Of a stretch of 26,919 nucleotides of DNA, positions 16,912-24,712 are shown piece after piece. The stretch comes from Ceratorhiza oryzae-sativae (lineage: Eukaryota; Basidiomycota; Agaricomycetes; Cantharellales; Ceratobasidiaceae): assembly GCA_030998015.1 (NCBI GenBank), contig JARWMV010000179.1, forward strand, positions 1 to 26,919, read 5' to 3'. The notes below the pieces were generated by a model. That model worked only from the letters and a program-made list of their open reading frames with translations. It was not told the DNA's origin and ran no database searches. The first letter of the stretch is position 1; the number at the start of each line of letters is the position of its first letter. A program made the position numbers and the translations under genes.

Positions 16912-17153
16912 AATAAAATCTCCTCTACAAAATATTGTTGAGGTAGGTTAGTTATAATTTTGGACTATATCTTATCTTCATAAAAACATTGATGACCCCG
17001 CATAGTCTCTGAGAAAATTTGTTAATTTGTATTTTATTTTCTGCTGATAGCTCATTTCTTACTAAAAAGTTTTTACTCTTAAATGGAGTATCTTTAGCTT
17101 CATGAATTTTCCAGCATAAAGAGGTCTTTATAGAGGGCTAGAGGGAAATGTTA

Positions 17154-17239
17154 ACCCTCCTATTGTGAATAGAGCTACGAACCCTAAAGCGAATACCATA
17201 GGTGTTGTGTATCGAATAGACCCACCGTAGCATGTTGCT
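17154..17239 (-). CDS. cox1: cox1 exon ([13 protein letters not shown] region)
   Basis: An 86-nt exon encoding [15 protein letters not shown] followed by [13 protein letters not shown], a COX1 transmembrane segment. Boundaries: the preceding intron ends in G before AGCAACATG, and the exon ends GGAGGGT before TAACATTTCC. The next exon begins TAACAGGA, so the junction reads G-G-L-T-G-I. There is no in-frame endonuclease fusion here; the endonuclease of intron i6 sits after the intron core instead. Confidence 0.93.
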
Positions 17240-17465
17240 CGTGGTTTGACCTTTAAACTTCTCAGTTTCAGCTAGTCTATAATCTCAGTATAAAAATGAA
17301 TTAAATTAAAACATATATAATTATACCTATTCAGGGGTTAACCTGAAAACCGTCACCGGTGAAACGGACCATTCCTTGTAAACTCATATATAAACCATGC
17401 CTGGTTAGGCCTGATGATTTCCTCAGGACTCTGAAAGGAGCCCTTCAGGATTTAACCAACCAAAA

Positions 17466-17514
17466 CCACCCCCAAACATATGCAGCGTAGCTGCACATGT
17501 TTGGGGGTGTTTTT
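17466..17514 (+). repeat. G hairpin in intron i5
   Basis: CCACCCCCAAACATATGCAGC with inverted GCTGCACATGTTTGGGGGTG, followed by TTTTTGGAAATAATTT. The same hairpin with the same GGAAATAATTT flank occurs at 26168-26227 in intron i1. Confidence 0.82.
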
Positions 17515-17761
17515 GGAAATAATTTACACTTAGAAATTCATGTGGCGTCTGGCCTCTACGCTTTTACACTAAAAGTTTCCTAATAGTGACTTAGTTCGAC
17601 GATAGTCTTATATTTATTTAATTCTAAATATAAGATTTCCCTCGAGTTTGCCACATCCGAATTGTCGACCAATCTCTTCAATTAACACGTATCTATATTT
17701 ATCTGCCCTAAATGCAGGTTTTATTGTTATTTATGCGTTAGTGGTAATAACCTACTAACTC

Positions 17762-18569
17762 TTATTCAATGTTAAATTTGTATCTCATAGATTTATTAAT
17801 ATAAGGTAAAATATGTGGCTGTAATTCTCTCAAAGATTTAGCACCAATATAAATAGTAGGCAAGTTTCTTTGCATATGAATACTACATTTTAAATCAAAT
17901 TTAAGTATTAAAATACTAATAATGGATACTACTTCTTGGATAGTAAAGGATTGTGTTTGCAATGTAATACCAGAACCTGTTTTGGTTCCGTCTCCGCAGA
18001 TCCAATGAGCTAAAGCCTCATAAGTCAATAAATTATATAAATCCGAAGGCACAACTTTAACATTTTTTTTATAAAAAAGGTCATAGTAATAAGTAAAACA
18101 AGGTAAAGATCTAGTAGCAAAATAAATTCCATAAAACTTACTATTGTTTAATTTTTGTACCTGAATTTGAGGGTAATTAGAACAATAATGAGAAAACTTA
18201 TTATAAACATCTAAAAAGTATTCTATTTTATCCAAAGATTGTTTAAAAAAGAATCTGGTATTACCCGATTTACTAATACTCAACCATCCGTCTGAAATTA
18301 AAATACCCACTAAGATAGATTCTAATTCATATTTTTTACCTGCAGTAGCTAAATCTGGAAATTTAACCATATGTCTAACTATTGAGGTGTATGTTGGATA
18401 ACCTACAGTGCTTGATAAATTTGACCCATAAACAACTAGGTCTTTACACTTATTGTTAGAAGGTAAATAGTTTCTATTTGATCTAGGGAATCTTTCCAAT
18501 AGATTTGTTGCTGTTAAAAATTTGTTGACAATTCGGCTGGCCAAATTTCTCTTGCTGAAGGAGAATGAC
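17762..18569 (-). CDS. HEG-E: intact LAGLIDADG_2 endonuclease fused to the upstream cox1 exon
   Basis: Continues from exon MIIAVPTGIKIFSWL into SFSFSKRNLASRIVNK. First motif region LESILVGILISDGWLSISK, then RFFFKQSLDKIEYFLDVYNK, CFTYYYDLFYKK, second motif EALAHWICGDGTKTGSGI, and C-terminus ILPYINKSMRYKFNIE. About 270 intron-encoded residues, a normal LAGLIDADG_2 length with the expected acidic residues. No GC element interrupts it. Expected to cleave intronless cox1 and drive intron homing, or to act as a maturase. ATGs upstream of the exon (such as the one near 18706) lie in the previous intron and are not real starts. Confidence 0.88.
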
Positions 18570-18614
18570 AGCCATGAGAAGATTTTAATTCCTGTAGGAA
18601 CCGCAATAATCATT
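18570..18614 (-). CDS. cox1: cox1 mini-exon (MIIAVPTGIKIFSWL)
   Basis: A 45-nt exon encoding MIIAVPTGIKIFSW plus the first two bases of a Leu codon, the highly conserved COX1 helix segment after FTAAT. The 5' edge follows the AC end of group II intron i4. The 3' edge is at TGGCT, rejoined to AGCAACATGC of the next exon to read W-L-A-T-C. The frame is continuous with the LAGLIDADG gene HEG-E in the following intron. Confidence 0.93.
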
Positions 18615-19897
18615 GTGAAATAGAAGATTAACCCCAACATAAAGTCATTAGTTAAAAATCCTTTCCCAAACCGTACGTGATAGTTTCCCATCATACGGCT
18701 TTCCAAAGATAGAGAACATAAAAATAAGATTCTATCTTCTGTTTTCCTTCAATATTTCACCCCGGGGGAAAAATACCTAATACGAAAACTCCGTTATCTC
18801 AGTTCTTTACAAAACCCAGATAATCCCAAGTTCTTATTTAAACCCCATTTATATCTTTTTAGGCAGCCAATAACCCGGTAAGGAATTCTTTTTGATTATA
18901 CTCTGCTACTTGCATAATCCTTATAAATCGGGTATATTTTTTCTGGCTTCGTTTTCCTTGCCATGAAGATCGTAGCTCGGGAATGACATTATCTAAAATA
19001 CTAGATTTAATTCCCTTTTTAAACATGCTGTTGTCAGTGTAAAGTTAGCCCTTACTACCTAAGTTTAATGCTTTACATCACTAAGATATTTTATATAAAA
19101 ATCTATTTGAAAAATAAGGTTTAATGTTTGGTATAATTTTACTTAATTCCGAATTATTAATATAAATTCTATAATTATTTTTTTCTTTTTGAATTGTGGA
19201 TTTAATATCAAATTTGATTAATAGAATATTCATCAATAAAACTACTTCTTGAATAGTAAAGTTATCCGTACACAAAGTAATACCTTTATTTTTTTTAGCT
19301 CCATCTCCCTGGATCCAATGAGCTAAAGCAATATAATCAAGATATTCAAATAACTCAGGTTTAACACATTTAATGTTTTTTATGTTTTTCCCCATAGATG
19401 GTTGAGATTTATAAAATAAGTTATAAATTTCATTTAAACAATCTAACTGTCTAGTTTCAAACTGTATAGCATGGAATAATTTCCCTCTAGTTGTAGTTTG
19501 ACAAGTAAAGGGAAAATTTGAACATAAAACAGAAATAAGGTTAAAAACATACCATAAATATTCAAAGTTCCCAATTGATTGTTTAAATCCTATTCTAGGA
19601 TTCCATCCTTCTCTTTTTTGCAACCATGCATCTGAAAGAAGAATTCCAACTAGAATACTTTTAATATTAGGAGTTAATTGAATTTGATTTCTTTCTATTT
19701 TAGTTAATTTTGATTTAGGGAACATAGAACTAATCCCTAATTGGCTACCCCATAAAGTCATTTCAGTCGAAGTTGTCACTGAAGTTGAAGTTAGCGTAGA
19801 AACCGAATTACAGATTAAATTTTTATTAAAATATGCCTTAGAAAAGAATTTTGATGGAGTATTTACACTCAAGGGTTTAAATAATGAAGTGGCGCAC
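18615..19897 (-). other. Group II intron i4 of cox1
   Basis: Starts GTGCG directly after the exon and ends TTTCAC before AATGATTATT; both match group II ends. A domain V hairpin is clear on the minus strand at about 18668-18702: AAGCCGTATGATGGG, loop GAAA, CTATCACGTACGGTTT. The 53 nt between domain V and the 3' splice site fit domain VI. No reverse transcriptase is present; the intron codes a LAGLIDADG protein instead. The 18703-19080 segment should hold further domains, but I could not draw them by eye. No element A or B lies in this intron. Confidence 0.82.
19081..19897 (-). CDS. HEG-F: LAGLIDADG_2 endonuclease inside the group II intron, in frame with the upstream exon
   Basis: The frame runs from the exon FTAAT straight into the intron (CATSLFKPLSVNTPSK) and stays open to TAA at 19081. 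After a variable leader come FPKSKLTKIERNQIQLTP, the first motif ILVGILLSDAWLQKREGWN, GFKQSIGNFEYLWYVFN, DCLNEIYNLFYKSQ, and the second motif YIALAHWIQGDGAKK, with C-terminus IIPNIKPYFSNRFLYKIS. Both acidic motif residues (SD, GD) are present. It is one of few HEGs here not broken by GC elements. Translation would have to proceed from the unspliced cox1 message. Close in layout to HEG-E. Confidence 0.85.
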
Positions 19898-19956
19898 GTA
19901 GCAGCAGTGAAATAAGCTCGTGTATCTACATCAAGCCCAATAGCATACATGTGGTG
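19898..19956 (-). CDS. cox1: cox1 exon (HHMYAIGLDVDTRAYFTAAT)
   Basis: A 59-nt exon encoding HHMYAIGLDVDTRAYFTAA plus the first two bases of a Thr codon. The paired histidines are the other two Cu_B ligands of COX1. The 3' boundary is set by a GTGCG sequence immediately after, the classic group II intron 5' end. The next exon starts with A, completing ACA (Thr) before ATG. The reading frame continues without a stop into the intron, where it becomes the LAGLIDADG gene HEG-F. Confidence 0.94.
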
Positions 19957-20189
19957 CAATAGTATAGCATATTGAATTAGTTTAAAAAGAATAAAATCTT
20001 TTTTTAACGGATTATATCTTCATCTTTGTATAAATAACTTTCCGCAATAATAAAGGGGTTTAGACTGATTTGAATTTTATTTATCTGAATTAATGGTTTT
20101 AGCAATAGAACGCACTTTTTCTAAACCTTCCTCCAACTCCTTAAATCTACAAAAATCCCAGGTTATAACCTGGTTATACCTGGGATTTT

Positions 20190-20335
20190 TCCCCCCAATT
20201 TGGGGTACCCTGTAGACCCCCAACAATTGACCCCCCAAACTGATGCAGCTACGCTGCATTGTTTGGGGGGGTAATTGCCCCCCAACATGCTGTAAGGCAT
20301 TGGGGGTCAATTGCAATGTCGCCATTGACCCCCCA
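20190..20335 (+). repeat. G/H hairpin cluster at the end of HEG-G
   Basis: Several CCCCCAA-type hairpins in series, including CCCCCCAAACTGATGCAGC/GCTGCATTGTTTGGGGGG, separating the body of HEG-G from its C-terminus. A further palindrome, CCTTGACAATTCC/GGAAATGTCAAGG, lies at 20346-20374. Confidence 0.75.
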
Positions 20336-20428
20336 AACTGCCATTCCTTGACAATTCCTTAGGAAATGTCAAGGATTGATGTAGCATTTTATCTCAAGCG
20401 TGAAGTTGAACAATTTCAGCTAGAGGGC

Positions 20429-20600
20429 CCGCGCGCGTTAGTTGCTGGTGGGACTTGTCCCACCAACCAACGTGAGCAATCGCAACCGTTTGCGATTGCT
20501 AGTGCGCGGCATAATATCGATATTTAGCCGCCGGCTGAAAATGACGAACGGTCGTCATTTTCTACGAGGGAATCTTTAGGATTCCCTCTAACGCCGGCGG
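20429..20600 (+). mobile_element. Element A, 172 bp, copy 22
   Basis: Inside HEG-G. Flanked by a perfect 12-bp inverted repeat, TTCAGCTAGAGG on the left and CCTCTAGCTGAA on the right. Confidence 0.92.
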
Positions 20601-20639
20601 ACATCCTCTAGCTGAATCTTTCCTTCTTTTGGTTACCCC

Positions 20640-20678
20640 TGCCAAGACGTGCGCTAAAGCGCAGTTGCCCAGGCAGGG
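20640..20678 (+). repeat. F hairpin in HEG-G
   Basis: CCCTGCCAAGACGTGCGCT, loop, AGCGCAGTTGCCCAGGCAGGG. Interrupts VIT|QKKERF. The same hairpin occurs near 4009, 4437, 6962, 12042, 12470, 15814, 16785, 21493 and 21942. Confidence 0.8.
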
Positions 20679-20711
20679 GTAATTACAAACTGAGGTTGAC
20701 CTTTGTAACTC

Positions 20712-20883
20712 CCGCGCGCGTTAGTTGCTGGTGGGACTTGTCCCACCAACCAACGTGAGCAATCGCAACCGTTTGCGATTGCTAGTGCGCGGCATAATAT
20801 CGATATTTAGCCGCCGGCTGAAAATGACGAACGGTCGTCATTTTCTACGAGGGAATCTTTAGGATTCCCTCTAACGCCGGCGG
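20712..20883 (+). mobile_element. Element A, 172 bp, copy 23
   Basis: Interrupts HEG-G right after its catalytic motif GFAEGDG; exact removal keeps the frame (GDGASYKGQPQF). Confidence 0.92.
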
Positions 20884-21218
20884 GCCCCATCACCTTCGGC
20901 AAAACCAATAAACCATTGCAACCATGTATCAGAAATTTCGTTCCCAAAACCTAGTTTTTGTTTTAATTCTTCTGGTAATAAAGAAGAATTTTGTTCTGCT
21001 AGATTTAACTTATCTGGTTTAATTGGTAACATTAAATTTAGAGCACATACTAAGTAAAAACAGGTTTCGGTGATTGGACTTATAAAAGTCACGTGGAATA
21101 GCCCACTAAGGACACCTATGCCAGATCCAATTGGCTGAATATAAACGACATTAAATGACAATGCCGCGGCATAAAGTAGAGCAAAAGCTGCTATTCCAAC
21201 CGTCGACCCCCGACATTG

Positions 21219-21440
21219 CCGCGCGCGTTAGTTGCTGGTGGGACTTGTCCCACCAACCAACGTGAGCAATCGCAACCGTTTGCGATTGCTAGTGCGCGGC
21301 ATAATATCGATATTTAGCCGCCGGCTGAAAATGACGAACGGTCGTCATTTTCTACGAGGGAATCTTTATGGGAGGTAGCCTGGACCATGAGACTCATGGT
21401 CAAGGCTACCTCATCTGAGGATTCCCTCTAACGCCGGCGG
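21219..21440 (+). mobile_element. Element A with nested hairpin (222 bp), copy 24
   Basis: Inside the composite insertion in the NAD2-like leader of HEG-G. Same flanks as copy 11 in the opposite orientation. Confidence 0.92.
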
Positions 21441-21664
21441 GCATTACAATATCGGGGGGCAGACGGTGCGGCCGAGAATGCTTTGCATTCTTACCCCTGC
21501 CAAGACGTGCGCTAAAGCGCAGTTGCCTAGGCAGGGCGAGTACCGAATGGTTTCGGGCCCAAAACCACCGTAAAGGTGCATTCGGTCGTCCCCAGCGCGG
21601 CGGGCGTCTGATTCCGAGGTACCCTGGAACTTAAAGTTCCAGGGTACCTCGCAATACCTCGAGG
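21441..21664 (-). repeat. Nested hairpin cluster in HEG-G leader
   Basis: Shares GCATTACAATATCGGGGGGC, the GAATGCTTTGCATTC hairpin and the F hairpin with 15761-15860. It continues with a C-type hairpin (GAGGTACCCTGGAACTT) and ends CCTCGAGGG. With element A copy 24 it separates the two parts of the NAD2-like leader. Confidence 0.7.
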
Positions 21665-21888
21665 GTAATAATAAAGGAGATATTCGAAGAGTATGTAGCT
21701 CACTGGCTAAAATAGTGAAAATGAAGTTTAAATTTTTCATCTCTTTTATCCATTTTTGTGACCCCATTATTATCGTAAAATTCGGACTCAGGTAATCCTT
21801 CCTAACAGATTGCGGAATAGTGTCAAGTTAAAAACAAAGATGTATCGCGTTTAATCTCTGAGGAACTTGTATAAAATAGAAATAATGC

Positions 21889-22096
21889 CCCCGCTCTATC
21901 GGCTAAAATCTTAGGTGTAACCCAAGATTTCAGCCGCCCTGCCTAGAGAACTGCGCTTTAGCGCACGTCTTGGCAGGGGTAATAAAGCGGAGGGTCAACG
22001 ACCCGTGGGCATTGTTAACGAGGCCGCGTTCGCGGCGAGCCGCGCGCACGCCAGGGCCGCCTTGGCAAGCCAAGGCGTTCGCAGGCGTGCACGGGT
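21889..22096 (+). mobile_element. B-family composite (copy in intron i3)
   Basis: Third copy of the composite, free of element A, in intron i3 upstream of the group I core. It is preceded by AATAATG, as at 12413-12419. One base differs in the outer stem (AATAAAGCGG against AATAGAGCGG), which would weaken pairing. Confidence 0.8.
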
Positions 22097-22357
22097 AATA
22101 TTTCCAGCTGCTAGGAGTAATCTGCTAATATTTTGACTATAAAAAGTAATTAGCAGCAGTAAACAGTTACAGCTTACAACGATATTTATTACTTGAGTTT
22201 CACAACTCAAGAGAGCCACCAATACAAATTCTTTGCCGCCCCAAATTGGGGGTGTAGATTTGCCTGCGCAAATCACCCCCAATTTAGGAGTCCTCAGCGC
22301 TTAGGCCGCGCCTAAAGGCGCGATCAGAGAGTTGGACGAAGATTGTAAAGAAAATTG

Positions 22358-22403
22358 ACTCCATACGATGAACCCTAAGATACCGATAGAGAACATAGCA
22401 TAA
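22358..22403 (-). CDS. cox1: cox1 mini-exon (YAMFSIGILGFIVWS)
   Basis: A 46-nt exon encoding YAMFSIGILGFIVWS, the segment that follows GMV in COX1 and leads into the conserved WSHHMY. It begins with T, which completes the Val codon split by intron i2. It ends at AGT, and the next exon begins CACCACATG, giving W-S-H-H-M. Both flanking introns obey the group I rule (exon ends in T, intron ends in G). Too short to appear as an open reading frame; found from conserved protein order. Confidence 0.92.
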
Positions 22404-22495
22404 CACTCTTTAGTTCGAACATTAAATCAGTAAGTTACTAATTTGGCTTATTTATATTTACTTACCCTAGATTGAACAACCTTCTGGGGAGGGGT

Positions 22496-23145
22496 TTAAG
22501 TAAATTTTCGTTTTAAATTCATACCCCCGCTTAGGGTCAACCAGCATTGTATTTATATATAAATACATGCTGTTGACCCGAGGGGTATGGTATGGTTATC
22601 GAGGCCGCGTTCGCGGCGAGGTATTGCGAGGTACCCTGGAACTTTCAGTTCCAGGGTACCTCGGAATCAGACGCCGCGCGCACGCCAGGGCCGCCTTGGC
22701 TTGATTATTGACCTTAAGGTCAATATGAGCCAAGCTTGCTTGGCTTAAGCCAAGGCGTTCGCAGGCGTGCACGGGTCATATTGTTAATAATTGATTTAAT
22801 AGTTTCCCCGGTTGTTTTTCGGTCTGTTTTATACAACTCAGCAGCTTTTTTAAAATCTGCAAAATCTAAATGTTTAACATTTTGAAGAGGATAATTATAA
22901 AAATGTGGCATAATGTTATTAATTATTTTGTTTAAATCCTGTACATAATAATCACATCGGTTGTCTTCAATTCTAACATTAACGTTACCGCATTCAAAAA
23001 ATTGAATGAATTTATTCATTAACACAACATCTCGTGAATGCTGAGTTATATGAAATCTAAAATAGAATATCTCTGAAGAATTTGCACCTGTTCTATATCC
23101 AACAGAAAATCCACCATCGATTGAAACTATTCGGACTCATTTATT
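22496..23145 (-). pseudogene. HEG-I, C-terminal half (LAGLIDADG_1 second domain)
   Basis: Second LAGLIDADG domain: IVSIDGGFSVGYRTG, then FHITQHSRDVVLMNKFIQFF, ECGNVNVRIEDN and MPHFYNYPLQNVKHLDFADF. A B element (core 22524-22776) interrupts it at INNM; without it the frame runs on to NLKRKFT and TAA at 22496-22498. The start lies next to a group I S-like motif, where the nested unit carrying HEG-H appears to end. Together with 24713-25222 it makes a normal two-domain endonuclease, missing only part of the linker. Confidence 0.7.
22524..22776 (+). mobile_element. Element B, 253 bp variant
   Basis: As the other copies, with a 5-bp duplication (TATGG) near 22588. Flanked by CATA. Interrupts HEG-I at INNM, the homologous codon position to the insertion in HEG-A. 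Confidence 0.9.
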
Positions 23146-23546
23146 ATGATCCGTATAAACTAGAGGGGATTGTAGTTTTGTTGCAAGCTTATTCCAACTT
23201 CTACAAACCAAGTTTATAGAGCATAGTGTCATGAAAATAAGGAGAAACAATTTTTTGTAGTTTTTCCACAGAGCCTTTTTTAATGACAATTTTGAAATAA
23301 ACCCCTGATCTCTCTTTTCGACAGGCTAACTCTAACTTATCAGCCAGAACTGAAATTAAAGAATCAACATCAGACTCACTAAAAGAATTTGTATTTATTA
23401 CAACAGTACCATGAGATTTACTGAAGCACCCGTCGTCTTGAATTAAATAAGCCAACCCTGCAGGTGTAAGTAAATCTTTTATATTCGCAGGGACTGTTTT
23501 TATCCCAGTAGAGTAAAATAGATTATGTAATTCCACGAAACAAGGC

Positions 23547-23718
23547 CCGCGCGCGTTAGTTGCTGGTGGGACTTGTCCCACCAACCAACGTGAGCAATCG
23601 CAACCGTTTGCGATTGCTAGTGCGCGGCATAATATCGATATTTAGCCGCCGGCTGAAAATGACGAACGGTCGTCATTTTCTACGAGGGAATCTTTAGGAT
23701 TCCCTCTAACGCCGGCGG
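23547..23718 (+). mobile_element. Element A, 172 bp, copy 25
   Basis: Interrupts HEG-H between FQT and PCFVEL; exact removal keeps the frame. Confidence 0.92.
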
Positions 23719-24117
23719 AAGTTTGGAAAGATATTCGGGTATACACATTACCCGTCCTTTTATCAGGGAGCCGGTTTGCTATTTTAGGCTCTAAGGGACA
23801 ATATTTTTCAAATAAGTCGTAGAGATGAAGCAGGTAAGCTTTGTTACAAATACCTTGTTCAAATCGTAACCGAGCATTACCGAGCCTCGCTCGTTTGTCT
23901 TTTTGAATATGAAGGTCGCCAAGAAGTAGACCAATTGTAATGTCCCTTAGACCCCCTGAAATAGAAAATTGTTGTTTTTCAAAATTGGTCAACCGTGATG
24001 GTTTAACGGGCATTAAAGAAGAAATGAGTACTCCGCTTAAGATATCTAAGCCAGATCCAATCGAATAATTACATACAACATCAGAAAATAATGCTGTGAT
24101 ATAGAATAATACAATAG

Positions 24118-24195
24118 ACCCCCAATGCGTTGCAGCGTATTGGGGGGCTATTGCCCCCCCAAACAATGCAGCGTAGCTGCATTTGTTTGGGGGGT
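24118..24195 (+). mobile_element. G/H element, 78 bp, in HEG-H leader
   Basis: Same element and same CAATAG repeats as 5653-5732, two bases shorter in the G/C runs, at the equivalent codon position of the related gene. Confidence 0.85.
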
Positions 24196-24344
24196 CAATA
24201 GTTGCTTCAGAATTCAACGATTCTAAAGAGCCGCCAATGAACCATTGGTGGAGTAACGATAATAAAATAAGTAATAAAGTTTTCATAGTAATAATAAGCG
24301 TTAAAAATAAAATGCTTCCCTCAATATTTCTCATCTAGAGAAGA

Positions 24345-24657
24345 TTCCGTTTATCCACCTCTTAGCAGAATCCCCTTACTCTCTAAATTAGAAGATACAT
24401 GGCGCCTGAATAGGCCCTCACGGGCATTTTAATATTCAAACATAGCAGACCATTTGACAAAGAAAAAGCGTCCCAACAAGTGCCGCAAATTTCACTTTTC
24501 GTTATTTTTTTCAGGGCTAATCCTCTCGCTACCTTCGCTTTATAACAGACTTACTAGGTCCTTGCCTCCGGCCTCCACTTAAGTTTCGAACCTCTACTTC
24601 GTATAACGGCATACTTTTGGGCTCCCTCACGGGGTAGGGGGTTACCCTAAACTGTAG
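24345..24657 (-). other. Structured non-coding stretch, possible RNA core of the nested unit
   Basis: About 310 nt without a plausible protein on either strand, between the first half of HEG-I and HEG-H. It has short GC palindromes (for example CCCGTGAGGG near 24416-24425 and 24632-24641) and a purine-rich stretch GCGAAGGTAGCGAGAGGATT. I could not match it to rRNA, tRNA or rnpB landmarks. Its position suggests 5' intron RNA of a nested intron, but I do not see a convincing group I R motif or group II domain here. Confidence 0.35.
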
Positions 24658-24712
24658 ACCCTCAAACAATGCAGCGTAGCTGCACATGTTTGGGGGGCAG
24701 TAGAAGTTAAAT

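Larger units (their letters stand above)
15041..16950 (-). pseudogene. GIY-2: GIY-YIG endonuclease with NUMOD3 and helix-turn-helix tail, interrupted
   Basis: GIY-YIG endonuclease in pieces. N-terminal LVEEIKPAKVYTNF; catalytic start NGKVGVYCLVNLTNDH; a G/H element (16485-16591) flanked by CAATGG; then CYVGSSSNLAVRMRNYLNN. Removing the element and one repeat gives VNLTNDHCYVGSS, a normal GIY-YIG core. Next come IIKALSKYGQHKFAVLIVEY, ETAWITQLLPYYNVLKQGYS, the NUMOD3 motif NNHFYGKSHSEESKLKIS, then an interruption of about 0.5 kb (15776-16047, and element A 15539-15760). DYNSKEGQKVILDM leads to a B element (15228-15475), then KNSSHIRKAIFLFNSQKEF and the IENR1-like tail LGISHTIIQKNIELQTPYKG ending FFSYERL. 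A composite at 16771-16911 also splits the N-terminus. Confidence 0.75.
15036..17153 (-). other. Group I intron i6 of cox1
   Basis: A 2118-bp intron after GGL and before TGIVLAN. Strong core on the minus strand: R motif CTCAGAGACTATGCGGGG at 16995-17012 and S motif AAGATATAGTCC at 16962-16973. GACTAT pairs with ATAGTC as P7. Downstream of the core the intron codes for GIY-2. Confidence 0.82.
17240..18569 (-). other. Group I intron i5 of cox1
   Basis: A 1330-bp intron after IFSWL and before ATCYGG; the exon ends in T and the intron in G. Core on the minus strand: R-like TTTCAGAGTCCTGAGG at 17421-17438 and S-like AAGGAATGGTCCG at 17365-17378. A GC hairpin (17466-17514) lies just upstream of R. 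HEG-E occupies the first 800 bases in frame with the exon. The remainder, 17440-17761, is intron RNA with no reading frame I can support. Confidence 0.78.
20077..21750 (-). pseudogene. HEG-G: LAGLIDADG endonuclease fused to NAD2-like N-terminus, shattered
   Basis: Reads in pieces: MKNLNFIFTILASELHTLR (from about 21739), then after a long composite insertion VGIAAFALLYAAALSFNVV, YIQPIGSGIGVLSGLFHVT, LPIKPDKLNLAEQ, and the LAGLIDADG motif WFIGFAEGDG. Element A (20712-20883) interrupts after GDG; exact removal continues ASYKGQPQFVIT. A hairpin (20640-20678), a second element A (20429-20600) and G/H hairpins (20190-20335) break the rest. The end is FKELEEGLEKVRSIAKTINS, stop at 20077. IGSGIGVLSGLFHVT resembles the N-terminal part of mitochondrial NAD2, so the intron may have come from nad2. 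Confidence 0.6.
19957..22357 (-). other. Group I intron i3 of cox1
   Basis: A 2401-bp intron between exons ending IVWS and starting HHMY. R-like motif CTCAGAGATTAAACG at 21846-21862 and S-like motif ACCTGAGTCCGAA at 21781-21798 on the minus strand. A composite hairpin element (21888-22096, B-family ends) sits upstream of the core. The endonuclease HEG-G, heavily interrupted, follows the core. Between 22097 and 22335 there is unassigned sequence with hairpins of the E and I types. Confidence 0.75.
23201..24288 (-). pseudogene. HEG-H: LAGLIDADG_2 endonuclease with NAD2-like leader, two insertions
   Basis: LAGLIDADG_2 gene. Leader from MKTLLLILLSLL to NYSIGSGLDILSGVL, then MPVKPSRLTNFEKQQ. First motif region DITIGLLLGDLHIQKDK, then GNARLRFEQ and YLLHLYDLFEKY; second motif region LLTPAGLAYLIQDDGC; C-terminus HDTMLYKLGL with stop at 23201. 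A G/H element with CAATAG direct repeats (24112-24201) interrupts the leader; removal restores SEATIVLFYITALF. Element A (23547-23718) interrupts FQT|PCFVEL; exact removal of 172 bp keeps frame. As the DNA stands it is broken. The leader resembles that of HEG-G. Confidence 0.75.

Noticed and set aside
22720..24334. Single long endonuclease across the whole region
   Set aside because: Motifs belong to two families: LAGLIDADG_2 for 23201-24288 and LAGLIDADG_1 for 22496-23145. They are separate genes.
24560..24640. tRNA candidate around GGTTCGAAAC
   Set aside because: The T-loop-like sequence lacks a pairing T stem, and no acceptor or anticodon stem fits around it.
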